64,000 bases of DNA from CAISIP01 sp038326025 (GTDB lineage: Bacteria > Pseudomonadota > Gammaproteobacteria > Burkholderiales > Burkholderiaceae_C). Positions 37,490 to 47,444 of the stretch are shown one piece after another (the stretch's first letter is position 1; each line of letters opens with the position of its first letter). The position numbers and the translations under genes are program-made. Location of the stretch: the NCBI GenBank assembly GCA_038326025.1, contig JBBQJP010000021.1, positions 9,310 through 73,309 on the forward strand. Direction: 5' to 3'. The notes under the pieces were generated by a model that searched no databases, was not told the DNA's origin, and saw nothing but the letters and a program-made list of their open reading frames with translations.

Positions 37490-37604
37490 CTACCACCTGG
37501 AGACGCCAGGCCAGGCGGCATTGGCCAAGCGCGCATCAATCTACAAGAATGAGAAATTTTCGGATCACGCGCCGCTGACGGTCAAGTACGACATGCAGCT
37601 TTAA
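37490..37604 (+). repeat. Exonuclease 3'-end repeat, copy 2 (orphan)
   Basis: 115 bp starting CTACCACCTGGAGACGCC and ending with stop TAA. It encodes YHLETPGQAALAKRAS ... FSDHAPLTVKYDMQL; 30 of 37 residues match copy 0. It is preceded by CACGTTAACAA rather than exonuclease sequence. Confidence 0.95.
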
Positions 37605-37619
37605 ACCGTTCCGCCTTTT

Positions 37620-37757
37620 TCAACCTCCCCGCTTGTAGCCTGACTCACGCTGGCTGCGCATCGCAAGCAAAAACACCGTGTCGATCTGCGCCACATATCG
37701 GTACAAGGCCAAATATGCCCGCGAACCGCGCCCGACGAGCAGCCCACGCATGCCACC
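37620..37757 (-). pseudogene. C-terminal remnant of a ParE/RelE-type toxin
   Basis: Read leftward, the frame gives MRGLLVGRGSRAYLALYRY then VAQIDTVFLLAMRSQRESGY, the end of a ParE-family toxin, with a stop at 37620-37622. The first half of the toxin and any antitoxin are absent, the sequence passing into unrelated DNA near 37757. It lies 15 bp after exonuclease repeat copy 2. Confidence 0.7.
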
Positions 37758-37859
37758 CCGCCGAATGGATCCAGAAGCGCCATGTGCCGATCGACCTGCC
37801 CGGCATGGAGGTGCGCCGGGTTCCGAGCCGAAACACGAATACGCCTTCGGCCATTAGAA

Positions 37860-38481
37860 CCGGTTCGCCAACTCCGGTGCCAAATGCTGCGCCGTGCGCG
37901 ACCTGGGCAACGACGCGTTTCCGTTTGCAAGCTCGCAGGAGATCGAGATCGGCTATGCGATCGTGCGCGCCAGACGCATCACCTATGTCGGCGAGCTCGG
38001 CTGGGAGATTTACATGCCGGCCGAATTCGCGCCGCATGTGTTCGACCGGCTCAAAAGGGCTTTCGCCACTGGGGCCACGACATCGGCATCGAGGACCTGC
38101 CATCGAGCGCCGAACTGGCCTTTACCTGCGCGTGGAACAAGCCCGGCGGCTTCATCGGACGCGAGGCCGCACGGGCGTTCCAACAGCAGGGCACACCGCA
38201 CATGCGCCTGCTGCAGATCAAGCTGGCTGATCCGGCCGAGTTGCTGGTCCACTAATAGCCGATTTTTTCCGATGGCCGTGCCGTAGGCGTGATCACCTCA
38301 GGCATGTACGGCCACCGGGTCGAGGCGTCCCTGGCATGGGCTATATGACGCTCGATCAGCCGATCACGCCGGAGCTGATACGCAGCACCCGGTTCGAGAT
38401 CGGCATCGGAGACCGTCGGGTGGCGGCACAGGCGCATGGGGCGGCTGGCACGACCCGAAGGGCGAACGCATCAAGGTCTGA
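37860..38481 (+). pseudogene. GcvT-like (sarcosine/dimethylglycine dehydrogenase type) C-terminal pseudogene
   Basis: Fragments of one GcvT-family domain lie in several frames: RDLGNDAFPF and ITYVGELGWEIYMPAEFAPH (frame at 37894), then GHDIGIEDLPSSAELAF and NKPGGFIGREAARAF (another frame) to a stop near 38254. Then GRAVGVITSG and MGYMTLDQPITPELI follow, ending WHDPKGERIKV at 38481. At least two frameshifts and one internal stop break it. The N-terminal dehydrogenase part is missing. It probably came from one-carbon or methylamine-related metabolism. Confidence 0.75.
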
Positions 38482-38687
38482 CGCCGTAAGACACCGCCGG
38501 GCTTGACTGCCGGGTCGATGTGGAATACGTTAGCCGTTCGACGCCCGTACCGGCCATGGCCCGCCACGGTGGGGGCCGATCGCGACACCCGCAATCGGCC
38601 GGGCCGTGGAACGGCTACGATTCGGCGCATGTTCGGGCGGTGCTGGCCAGGGGCCTGGCGCGCAGCCTCCACCACATCGATCCACCA

Positions 38688-41600
38688 ATGAATGAAAGCG
38701 AGTGTATGGCCGCGGCTACCAAGGACTGTCCCCGGTGTTCCGTCGCCAATCCGGCGCAAATGCGTTTCTGCGGAAGTTGTGGTGCCGCGCTGACGCAGCA
38801 ATGCGCACAGTGCGGCTTCAGCAATCCGGCGGGGTTCCGGTTCTGCGGCGGCTGTGCAGCGTCGCTGACCGGCATGGCGCCTGACGCTGCGTTAGCGCGC
38901 GCTGAAGGCGCCCCGCCGCCGTCCGGCATCGGACACGACGCGGAGCGCCGGCAGCTGACCGTCCTCTTTGTCGACCTGATCGACTCGGTCCGCCTGTCCG
39001 AGTCGCTGCTGGCCGAGGACCTGCGCGACCTGTTGCTCGCCTACCAGGGCGCGGTGGTCAAGGCCATCGAAGAGGGCGGCGGGCATGTCGCGCAGTACCT
39101 CGGCGACGGCATCCTGGCCTACTTTGGCTACCCGGTGGCACACGAGGACGACGCCATCCAGGCGGTGCGCGCCGCGCTGCGCTGCGTCTCGGGCATGGGC
39201 AGGCTGCGTGAAGCCGGACAGGTGGCCGACGCGATCCACATCCGCGTGGGCGTGCACACCGGCGTCGGCGTGATCGGGGAGATCGGCGCCGGAAGCCACC
39301 AGGAACGCCTGGCCATCGGCACGGCGCCGAACATCGCGGCGCGCATCCAGTCGCTGGCCGGCACCGACGAAGTTATGGTCAGCGCGGCCACGCGCGTGCT
39401 GGCCGCCGAGATGTTCGAGTATGGGCCCGAGCAGGAGGTCACGCTCAAGGGCATTGCCAAGCCGGTGCAGGTCAGCCGGGTGCTGACTGCGAAGGACACC
39501 CAGCATCTGATCGCGCAGAACAAGAAACTGGGCGTGCGGCCGCTCATGGGAAGGGCGCAGCAACTGGCGGTGCTGCAACAGCAGTTCGATGCCGCCGCGC
39601 GCCAGCGCGGCAGCACGGTGCTTGTCAGCGGCGAGGCCGGCATCGGCAAATCGCGCCTGATCTACGCCTTTGCGTCCGGGCTGTCCAGCGATGCGCTGCA
39701 GCTCAGCGCGCGCTGCGCGCCGCATGAGCAGAATAGCCCCTTGTTGCCGCTGGTGGAGCTATTCGGGCAGATGTTCGGCATCACCTCGCAGAAGCTGGAC
39801 GCGTTCGACGAGAGGCGCATTCGCCAGCTGCTGCAGCACTCGGAAGACCCGGACGCCTTTGCGCTGCTGATCGACTTCCTGTCGCTCAAGACCAGCGGCA
39901 CGGTTCCCGATGCGGCGTTGTCATCGGCCAGACGCCGCGACCGCACCCTGAAGCTGCTGCGCGAGTTACTGCTGGGCGAGGCGGCTAAGCGACCGGTGGT
40001 GCTGTTCGTCGAGGACATGCACTGGATCGATCCCTCGACGCTTGAGTTCATCGATACGCTGCTCGAAGCCGGCGCCCAGGTCGGGCTGATGCTGGTCTTC
40101 ACGGCGCGGCCCGCCTTCGAAAGCCCCTGGGGCTATCGGCCCTACCTTATGAAGCTGGAGCTGGAGCGGCTGGGGGCGGCGGAAGCCGAGGCCCTGATGC
40201 GCTCGGTCACCGGCGACAAGCAGCTGCCCGACATCGTGCTCAAGGACCTGCTGGCCCGGGCCGACGGCGTGCCGCTATACCTGGAGGAGATGACGAAGGC
40301 GGTCATCGAGTCCGGCCTGCTGCGCACCAATGCGGGAAACTACGAGCTCAACCTGCCCTCGACGCTGCGCGACTCGCTGGCCGCGCGGCTGGACCATCTG
40401 GGCACCGCCAAGGGTGTCGCCCAGCTGGCGGCGGTGATCGGACGCAGCTTCGCCTACCGCGTGTTGGCGGCCATCTCGCCGGACGACATCCTGGTCTTGC
40501 GGCGCCACATCGACCATCTGGTGCGCGTCGAGCTGGTCCACCTGGACCCGTCGGTCGGCCTGGAAACCTATGTGTTCCGGCATGCGCTGATCCGCGATGC
40601 GGCCTACGACTCGCTGCTGCGCAAGGAGCGCGAGGAATTGCATGGCCGCGTCGCCACCGCGCTCAAGGCCATCGTCGCCGTCGAATGCGAGCAGCGGCCG
40701 GAAATCCTGGCCTGGCACTTGGAGCGCGCAGGACAACTCGACGCAGCCGTGACCAGCTGGACCGAAGCCGGCCAGAAGGCCATGGCACGCGCCGCGCACC
40801 GAGAGTCCATCGCCCACCTGAGCCATGCCATCGAACTGCTCGAGCGCCGGCCGGACTCCGCCGTGCGCAAGCAAACCGAGCTCGGCCTGCAGCTCACGCT
40901 GGGCGGCAACTACATCGCCACGCAGGGCTGGTCGTCGCCGGGCGTCATGGGCGCCTTCAGCCGGGCCCGCGACATCTGCAACACGTTGGGCCACGGGCGT
41001 GAGGTGTTTCCGGCGCTGTGGGGGCTCTGGTCCTACCACCTCGTTACCGGCAACTTCCGTGAAGGCAAGGAGGTCGCGGCGCAATTGCAGGCCATCGCGG
41101 AACCCACCGGCGACCCGAGCCTGCTGGTTCCGCTGGGCCACGCGCGCGGCTACAACCTGATGTTCAGCGGCGAGTACCGCGCCGCGCTCGACCTGACGCG
41201 CGCCGGCAGCGCACTGTTCGACCTGGAGCTCGAACGCGCACTGGTCGGCGGCTACCAGCAGTCGTCGACGTCGGCGATGTGCAATATCGCGTCGATCTCG
41301 CTGTGGGCACTCGGATTTCCGGACCAGGCGCGGCAGATGGCGGCGCGCCAGTCCGAGATCAGCGACATGGTCCGCAACCGGGCCTGCGACGCAGTGGACA
41401 TGGCCGGGCTGCAATGGGGCGTGGCGTCCTTGATCCGCGACACCGCATGGGTCAGGCAGTGCGAGGAAAAAGGGCTGGCGATCTCCGCCGAGATCGAGAA
41501 CGTCTTCTGGCCGGCGCTGCTGCGTTTCTATGGTAGCTGGGCCCGGGTCATGGACGGCGACAAACACGCGCTGGTCGACATGGAGGAGTGCCTGCAGATC

Positions 41601-42044
41601 TGGCGCGGCGGCGGCGCCGGGGTGCTGACCACGATGTTCTATGCCTTGTACCTCGATGCCTGCCTGGCGGCGGGCGAGTTCCGCAAGGGCCTGGATTTCG
41701 CGCCCGGCAGCTTCGCCTATGTGGAGAGTTCGGGTGAACACTATTTCGAGACCGAGCTCCACCGCCTGACCGGCGAGCTGCTGGTGGCCCGCCCGGCGGA
41801 CCGTGCCGACCCCGCCCTCCTCGAAAACGCGCTCGGCCATGTGGAGCGGGCCATCGAACTGGCGCGCGCAACAGGTGCCCGCTCGTTCGAGCTGCGGGCC
41901 GCCATCAGCCGGCTGCGCATCAGCCAGGGCGGCGCCCGGCAGGCGCAGGCGCAGGACGCCCTGGCCGAGCTCTACCGCGGCTTCACCGAGGGCTTCGACA
42001 CGCTGGACCTGCGGGACGCCAAGGCCTTGCTCGGGTCCGACTGA
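38688..42044 (+). CDS. Adenylate/guanylate cyclase-AAA ATPase signalling protein with zinc ribbons
   Basis: 1118 residues. Two N-terminal zinc ribbons are visible (CPRCSVANPAQMRFCGSCG and CAQCGFSNPAGFRFCGGC). A class III nucleotide cyclase domain follows (about 90-270; VLFVDLIDSVRLSE, YLGDGILAYFGYP, RVGVHTGVGVIGEIG). Then comes an AAA/STAND ATPase (about 290-650; Walker A GEAGIGKSRL, Walker B VVLFVEDMHWIDPST) and a long TPR-like helical region. This architecture is common in soil bacteria, with mostly unknown inputs. ATG at 38688 is used; ATG 38706 is also possible. It converges on the isoprenoid-like operon and could regulate it, which is inference. Confidence 0.9.
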   Translation: MNESECMAAATKDCPRCSVANPAQMRFCGSCGAALTQQCAQCGFSNPAGFRFCGGCAASLTGMAPDAALARAEGAPPPSGIGHDAERRQLTVLFVDLIDSVRLSESLLAEDLRDLLLAYQGAVVKAIEEGGGHVAQYLGDGILAYFGYPVAHEDDAIQAVRAALRCVSGMGRLREAGQVADAIHIRVGVHTGVGVIGEIGAGSHQERLAIGTAPNIAARIQSLAGTDEVMVSAATRVLAAEMFEYGPEQEVTLKGIAKPVQVSRVLTAKDTQHLIAQNKKLGVRPLMGRAQQLAVLQQQFDAAARQRGSTVLVSGEAGIGKSRLIYAFASGLSSDALQLSARCAPHEQNSPLLPLVELFGQMFGITSQKLDAFDERRIRQLLQHSEDPDAFALLIDFLSLKTSGTVPDAALSSARRRDRTLKLLRELLLGEAAKRPVVLFVEDMHWIDPSTLEFIDTLLEAGAQVGLMLVFTARPAFESPWGYRPYLMKLELERLGAAEAEALMRSVTGDKQLPDIVLKDLLARADGVPLYLEEMTKAVIESGLLRTNAGNYELNLPSTLRDSLAARLDHLGTAKGVAQLAAVIGRSFAYRVLAAISPDDILVLRRHIDHLVRVELVHLDPSVGLETYVFRHALIRDAAYDSLLRKEREELHGRVATALKAIVAVECEQRPEILAWHLERAGQLDAAVTSWTEAGQKAMARAAHRESIAHLSHAIELLERRPDSAVRKQTELGLQLTLGGNYIATQGWSSPGVMGAFSRARDICNTLGHGREVFPALWGLWSYHLVTGNFREGKEVAAQLQAIAEPTGDPSLLVPLGHARGYNLMFSGEYRAALDLTRAGSALFDLELERALVGGYQQSSTSAMCNIASISLWALGFPDQARQMAARQSEISDMVRNRACDAVDMAGLQWGVASLIRDTAWVRQCEEKGLAISAEIENVFWPALLRFYGSWARVMDGDKHALVDMEECLQIWRGGGAGVLTTMFYALYLDACLAAGEFRKGLDFAPGSFAYVESSGEHYFETELHRLTGELLVARPADRADPALLENALGHVERAIELARATGARSFELRAAISRLRISQGGARQAQAQDALAELYRGFTEGFDTLDLRDAKALLGSD

Positions 42045-42098
42045 ATCCGCCGCAGGTGCGGCCGGGGGGCGCCGGGCACAGGCCGGTGCGCGACAGGT

Positions 42099-42923
42099 TC
42101 AGCGCTCGAAGATCGGAGCATGCGGCATGCCCAGGATCCACGGCGCATTCAACTCGTAGGATCCCAGCACCGAGTCCGCGATGCCGGGCGCCCGGCCGTC
42201 GGCCGGAAGGGTTGTGGCGCCCAGGCCGGGCAGGAATTCGGCCTCGATGCGCACCGAGGTACGCAGCGGGCGCAGCGTGGCCTGGCGCCAGTCCTTGTTG
42301 AACTGCGACAACACGAAGATCGGTCCCAGTGCGGCAGGCATCTGCGACACCACGCTCTGCGCCAGCATCTCGCGCACCGGGTCGAAATGCGGGAACGCCG
42401 CCAGGGGCTGCGGCTCGCCCTCGGCCTCCCAGTCCAGCGCAATCTGGGGTGCGCCGTTCTCGGCATCGATGGCGTAGCGACCTTCACTCAACTTGAACCG
42501 CGCCAGCTTCTTGGCGTAGCCCCAGAACATCATGCCACCCAGTGTGGCCAGCACACTGTCCAGGAACAGCCTGGGCATGTAGTAGTAAGGCCCCTGGGCC
42601 TGGCTGTCGGAGCGCCCCAGCAGCGCACCCATGGCCCGGCCCAGTGCCCCCGGGCGCAGCATCGTGAACGGGACGCCCACCGTGAACTCCTGGTAGGTCA
42701 GGGTAGGCAATAGCGTCGGCACCGACATCACGGCACGGAACATGGAGTTGAATGACAGGATCACCGGGTGCGTGCCCGGCGGGGTGACGCTCTGCGGGCC
42801 CAGTTCCAGCCCGGCGGGCAGCAGGCGCAGCACCTGCGCGGCGGGCATGGCCACGGTCACGCCACGCAAGGTGCCGGTGCCATACAGGTTGACCAGGTTG
42901 AACGGGTTGTTTGGGCTGCTCAT
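42099..42923 (-). CDS. Acetoacetate-decarboxylase-fold protein (single domain)
   Basis: 274 residues: PAGLELGPQSVTPPGTHPVI, then YQEFTVGVPFTML and a YYYMPRLFLDSVLATLGGMMFWGYAKKLARF-type region, resembling the acetoacetate decarboxylase (ADC) fold (its GREVxGFPKKLA segment is here replaced by MFWGYAKKLA). The active-site Lys could not be assigned with certainty. The start overlaps the stop of the giant upstream gene by 4 bp (ATGA). It is last gene of the six-gene operon. Function unknown; decarboxylase or aldolase/dehydratase chemistry is possible. Confidence 0.72.
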   Translation of the reverse strand: MSSPNNPFNLVNLYGTGTLRGVTVAMPAAQVLRLLPAGLELGPQSVTPPGTHPVILSFNSMFRAVMSVPTLLPTLTYQEFTVGVPFTMLRPGALGRAMGALLGRSDSQAQGPYYYMPRLFLDSVLATLGGMMFWGYAKKLARFKLSEGRYAIDAENGAPQIALDWEAEGEPQPLAAFPHFDPVREMLAQSVVSQMPAALGPIFVLSQFNKDWRQATLRPLRTSVRIEAEFLPGLGATTLPADGRAPGIADSVLGSYELNAPWILGMPHAPIFER

Positions 42924-45900
42924 GGTGTTTCCTTCCGGATGCGATCGGTCTCGGGTTTGATGTCGTCGAGGCGCCTGCCGTAATACCAGTCCGCGTCCCA
43001 GCTCCCGATGGCGATGAGCAGGCGCTCGCGCTCCGATCCGACGGCATCGCGTCGGATGCAGAAGTCGGGCTTTTGCCAGGCCCGCGACAGGGTGTCGAAC
43101 AGATCCTGACGCTGGGCCTCGCACAGTTTGCGGGCCATCGCCACCGCCTCGCGCAGCGGCTCGGCAGCGGCCAGCACCTGCTGCAAGCCCGCCGGGCCGG
43201 CGCGCCTGGCATCGCCCGGCATGAGCCCCTTCAGCGGGTCCTTGAACAGGCCATCGAGCTTGGTCGCCAGGCCCCAGGCCTGCTGATCGAGGTAGTTGCG
43301 GCTGGCGTGCTCTGCTTCCAGAGCCAGCTCCTGGATGCTTTGCAGCGACACCAGCAACTGCGTCGTGGCCGCGAGCAGCCCGGCTTCGTCGGGCCCCTTG
43401 CCGCGACCGACGGCGGGATGCTCCGGCGCGTCCGGCAGCAGCCAGGGCGCCAGCGTGTCGAAGTGGTCCTCCATCGCCATGCAGGCCCGGGCGAACCTTT
43501 CCTGGCGCGCGATCATCAGGTCCGCGGACGCGCAGAGCCTTTCGGGAAAACCCTGTCGCGCCACCTGCTGCGCAATGAATGCGCGGTACATCGCCGCTTC
43601 GGCGTCGAGCCTGCCCGGTCCGCCGCGCGGCAGTCTGGCGGCGGCGTCCATCAAGGCGCGTTGCGCCTGGCGCCAGCGCGCCGTGGTGTCGGCATTGCCC
43701 CACTCGCGCGAGAGCATCGCGTCGATCACGATCTGCGGGTCTATCTTCTCGATCGCGAGCCTAGCCGCTGCGACATCGATGGCGCTCGACCCGTTTTCCT
43801 TGTTGTTGATGCGTGCATTGGACATCAGCGCACCCATGCGGCAAGGGTCCGTGCGGTCCTGCTGGCGTTCCGCTTCCGGGTTCACCTCCAGCCGGGGACC
43901 GTCCTGTGCGCTACCCAACCGGCCCTTGAAGGCCACCGAAGGATCCAGCGTCCATCGCGGCGAACCGGTGCGCGTCATCAGTTGCTCGGCCAGCGACTCG
44001 ACCATCGTTCCGCGCACATTGAACGGCCGTATCGCCTGGGCGCTGTACAGGACACCGGCGCCATCGTTGTCCAGGCAGGTGGCCACCAAGCCCAGCGTCT
44101 CGACGATGGACAGGTTGGGGAAATCGTAGATGCGCACCGCCAGCGTCTCCTCGATCTCGCAGACGTCGACCACCTCCTGCAGGTGGCGCGATACCCGCAC
44201 CAGGGACTGGAAGCAGGCCTTGTCGGGGTCGGCGGCGTCGCGGAACTGCTTGAGCGAGTACATCGCCAGCGGAGCCTGGTTGCCCAGCAGTTCGAGCGCG
44301 AGCGCGCGCGCCACTTTGGCCCGTTGCGGAAACCGGGCTTTCGCGCTCTTCTTGGTGCCCTGCTCCAAGCGCAGGGCCTGCGCCCAGGCGTACGCCTTGT
44401 CCTGGGCCGCCAAATGGCCCAGGCCGGCGTTGTCCTCGTTTTGCACGATCTCGACCAGGGGTTGCACCAGGGCCTGCTGCCCGGCCTCCAACGCGGTCCA
44501 CACTTCGGCGTCCATGCGCAGCAGGCTCTGGCGCGGCTTGTCCACGTCGACCCCGTCGGACAGCCAGGCGCTTGCCGGCTGGACAAAATTGGCGGTGCGC
44601 GCGCCCAGACCCTGGCCTTCGAACCGCGATATGGCGGCAATGTTTTCGTCGACGAAGAAATAGGCCGGCACCACGCCCACGCCTTCGGTCACCCATTCGC
44701 CGGCCGGCCCTTCGCGCTCCCAGCACACCGGAACCAGAAAGTTCAGCTCGAACCTGGCCCAGTCGCCGACATTGTTGGTCGCCGACGTGACCTCCTTGTA
44801 ACTGGTGGCGGCCAGGTAGACGTAGGCATATTGACCACCGATCGACTTGGCGCCGTCGGGCAGGAGCTGACCCTCCTCCTCCCGAACGGACTTGCCGACC
44901 GGCATTTCCGGGCGCGCCCACACCCGCAACCGCAGCTTGTGGCATCCGTCGTCGCGATCGAGCACCGAATCCTGCAAGGCGCTGTTGATCGACTTGTCCA
45001 GGAACGCCTGCAGCTTGTCCTTCATGGCCAGCAGTGGCAGCACGCGCAGGGTGGTCCCGCTGAAGCGGAACGGCCCGGTGATGGATTCGATGGCCGACGA
45101 CAGTGCAGGGTAGAACCGTGGCGCTGACGGCTCCGGTGGCGAAGTTGCTGCCGTTGCCGATGTTGCCGGCGGCACCGCGTCGGGCGGCATGGGCACGCCG
45201 CCGCCATCGCGCCAGCCGCCCTCCTGGCCGCGCCATGCCAGGTTCAGGCTGGGCTGCATGCTCACGTTCACGTCCATCCAGAACGGCAGCACCGGCTTGA
45301 TCTCGGCCACCTCCACGTCACCGTCGTTCCAGCGCCGTTGCACCTCCAGCCCCAGGGTGCGGGCGATCGGCAGTGTCGAATACGCATGCAACTGGATCGT
45401 ATGTCCCCCGCTGAGGTCACCCAACAGCGTGCGGTCCTCGCCCAGCAATCCGCCGCCGTTGAAGGCGTGCGTGACCATCGGGCCATTGGTCAGGGCCTGG
45501 TAACTCAGCTCCTCGGGCTTGTCGGCGCGGCGAAACTGCTTGAGATTGAGCGAGTTCGTGACCATGCCCGGCCCGCCCGGCGCCAGCGCGGGCGCCATGC
45601 GGGCCAGCATCTCCGGCAACATGGCCGGCATCTGGCCGCCCGGCACCTGCGGAAAGATGCGCAGCGCCTGCGCCAGCCACATCGCGTCGCGGCCAAAACC
45701 GCCGAGTGCGTCGGCGACCTGCGAGGCGATAGTCCACGGCGCGATGGGGCTGCGCGTGTCGAACGGCACGCGCAGCCCGGACATCGGTGCCTCGCGCCGG
45801 ACCTCCATGAACACCCGTGACTCCAGTCGCCGACCGGCGTAGGCGGCCGGGAAGACATCGGTCTCGACCCGGGCCAGCGTGACCGGCGCCAGCGGGTCGC

Positions 45901-46357
45901 GCACCCAGTCGCTATCGACCGCGGTGACCTTGCACAAGACCTTGGGGAAGCCCGACACCGTGCGCCCCAGCGGCACCGAGTAGTTGTCGTTGACATAGAT
46001 GAACGGCGTAATGGTGGCCCAGTCGTGGAACACCCAGCGCCCGTTGACCTTGCGGTACCACTCCAGCGAGACGGCGAAGAAGACCTCCGTCTGCGCAAAC
46101 CAGCCCAGGCCGCGCGCCTCGGCCACCTGGCCGTAGTCCAGCACCGACAGGAACACGTACGGCACGGAGGCCCGGAAGCGCCCCACCGACTCCGGCACGA
46201 AGTTCATGTAGCTGTTGCACAGGCGCTGCAAGGCATCCAGATTGGCGCGCAGCGGAAACACGCGCGACGACAAGCCATTGAAGACAAACGGCGGCTTGAA
46301 CGGCAGCGGGTTGTTGCTGAGCGTGGGCAGTTGGCGGCTGAACTCTTCGGGCGTCAT
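42920..46357 (-). CDS. Giant protein with two acetoacetate-decarboxylase-like domains and a helical C-terminus
   Basis: 1145 residues, several times the usual ADC length (about 250). Domain 1 spans about 1-375: FVFNGLSSRVFPLRANLDAL, VPYVFLSVLDYG, ITPFIYVNDNYSVPLGRTV, SGFPKVLCKV near 135, and NGPMVTHAFNGGG. A Pro/Ala/Ser linker spans about 385-415. Domain 2 spans about 420-850: FRFSGTTLRVLPLLAMKDKL, LRVWARPEMP, VVPAYFFVDENIAAISRFEG. A helical domain without recognised family occupies about 880-1145. The start at 46357 fits the domain; an earlier frame overlaps the prenyl synthase gene. It lies 26 bp after that gene. Function unknown. Confidence 0.75.
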   Translation of the reverse strand: MTPEEFSRQLPTLSNNPLPFKPPFVFNGLSSRVFPLRANLDALQRLCNSYMNFVPESVGRFRASVPYVFLSVLDYGQVAEARGLGWFAQTEVFFAVSLEWYRKVNGRWVFHDWATITPFIYVNDNYSVPLGRTVSGFPKVLCKVTAVDSDWVRDPLAPVTLARVETDVFPAAYAGRRLESRVFMEVRREAPMSGLRVPFDTRSPIAPWTIASQVADALGGFGRDAMWLAQALRIFPQVPGGQMPAMLPEMLARMAPALAPGGPGMVTNSLNLKQFRRADKPEELSYQALTNGPMVTHAFNGGGLLGEDRTLLGDLSGGHTIQLHAYSTLPIARTLGLEVQRRWNDGDVEVAEIKPVLPFWMDVNVSMQPSLNLAWRGQEGGWRDGGGVPMPPDAVPPATSATAATSPPEPSAPRFYPALSSAIESITGPFRFSGTTLRVLPLLAMKDKLQAFLDKSINSALQDSVLDRDDGCHKLRLRVWARPEMPVGKSVREEEGQLLPDGAKSIGGQYAYVYLAATSYKEVTSATNNVGDWARFELNFLVPVCWEREGPAGEWVTEGVGVVPAYFFVDENIAAISRFEGQGLGARTANFVQPASAWLSDGVDVDKPRQSLLRMDAEVWTALEAGQQALVQPLVEIVQNEDNAGLGHLAAQDKAYAWAQALRLEQGTKKSAKARFPQRAKVARALALELLGNQAPLAMYSLKQFRDAADPDKACFQSLVRVSRHLQEVVDVCEIEETLAVRIYDFPNLSIVETLGLVATCLDNDGAGVLYSAQAIRPFNVRGTMVESLAEQLMTRTGSPRWTLDPSVAFKGRLGSAQDGPRLEVNPEAERQQDRTDPCRMGALMSNARINNKENGSSAIDVAAARLAIEKIDPQIVIDAMLSREWGNADTTARWRQAQRALMDAAARLPRGGPGRLDAEAAMYRAFIAQQVARQGFPERLCASADLMIARQERFARACMAMEDHFDTLAPWLLPDAPEHPAVGRGKGPDEAGLLAATTQLLVSLQSIQELALEAEHASRNYLDQQAWGLATKLDGLFKDPLKGLMPGDARRAGPAGLQQVLAAAEPLREAVAMARKLCEAQRQDLFDTLSRAWQKPDFCIRRDAVGSERERLLIAIGSWDADWYYGRRLDDIKPETDRIRKETP

Positions 46358-46383
46358 GGCGGATCCTTGGTCTTCGGTGAGGC

Positions 46384-47430
46384 CTAGCTGCGTTCGATGG
46401 CCCAGACCGGCAGCGCTTCGATGAAGCGCTTGTCGGGTGAGTCGGGCAAATGGCGGTAGATCTGCGTGAACTCGTGGTGTGCCGCACCGGCCAGGCCATG
46501 CGCGACCTGGCGCGCGTAGTCGCAGCAACCATAGCTGTTCATGCGCTCGCGCACCCAGCGCTGGTCGTCGTCGCTGCGATCGACACGCGTTTGACCCAGG
46601 AAGTCTTCTAGCCGGGCACGCTCGTCGGGTGCAGCCTGTTCGAACAAGCGGATCAGCATCAGCGTGCGCTTGCCCTCGCGGATGTCACCGCCCAACTCCT
46701 TGCCGTAGGCCTTTGCGTCGCCCTCCAGGTTGAGCAGGTCGTCCTGGATCTGGAACGCCGCACCCAGGAAGAAGCCAAAGCGGATCACGCGGTCGATATC
46801 GGCACCAGCGACACCGCCGATCAGCGAGCCGATCCGGCTCGGATGGATGGTGGCCAGCCAGCAGGTTTTCTTGAGCACCATCAACAGGTAGTCGGCTTCG
46901 GTCACGTCGCTGACGTTGTCGCGTCGCCAGCCCAGTTCCAGCGCCTGGCCCTCGGCCGATTCACGCGCCATGCGCTCGGTTTCCTCCAGAATCTGCAGCG
47001 CCAGACTGGAGCCCAGCACATGGCGGTTGTCGAGCAGGGGTTTCATCGACACCAGCGACAGCATGTCGCCGACATTGAGCGCGATCGGCAGCCCTTCGCG
47101 CACATGCAACGCCGGCTGGCCGCGGCGCTGCTCGCTCTCGTCCTCGATGTCGTCGTGGATCAGCATGGCGTTGTGCATCAACTCGATCGACACCGCGGTG
47201 CGGACCGCGGCCTCGGTGCTGGCGCCGTGCGCGCGCGCGGTGGCGATGCACAGGCTGGGGCGAAAACCCCGGCCACCGCGCCGCGGGTAGTCGGGCAGCA
47301 GGTCGTAGAGGTAGCGGCTCGGTTCACCGGTGGGCAGATAACGGAACAACAGCTCGCGCGTGATCGCCGAGTATTCCTTCAGGATCGACACCACGAGCTT
47401 TTCGTCGCGGGAGTCGGCGGCGGCTGGCAT
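46384..47430 (-). CDS. Polyprenyl (isoprenyl) diphosphate synthase family protein
   Basis: 348 residues, an all-helical trans-prenyltransferase. The first aspartate-rich motif is LIHDDIEDESEQRRG, and the second is FQIQDDLLNLEGD (Asp-Asp-x-x-Asn, slightly degenerate). GGRGFRPSLC is the substrate-binding RP region. It condenses IPP with allylic diphosphates to make C15-C20 or longer chains; product length cannot be judged. It is separated by 14 bp from the upstream gene in the operon that also encodes an IspH-type enzyme and a desaturase-like flavoprotein. Confidence 0.88.
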   Translation of the reverse strand: MPAAADSRDEKLVVSILKEYSAITRELLFRYLPTGEPSRYLYDLLPDYPRRGGRGFRPSLCIATARAHGASTEAAVRTAVSIELMHNAMLIHDDIEDESEQRRGQPALHVREGLPIALNVGDMLSLVSMKPLLDNRHVLGSSLALQILEETERMARESAEGQALELGWRRDNVSDVTEADYLLMVLKKTCWLATIHPSRIGSLIGGVAGADIDRVIRFGFFLGAAFQIQDDLLNLEGDAKAYGKELGGDIREGKRTLMLIRLFEQAAPDERARLEDFLGQTRVDRSDDDQRWVRERMNSYGCCDYARQVAHGLAGAAHHEFTQIYRHLPDSPDKRFIEALPVWAIERS

Positions 47431-47444
47431 GGGCGGGCCTCCAG

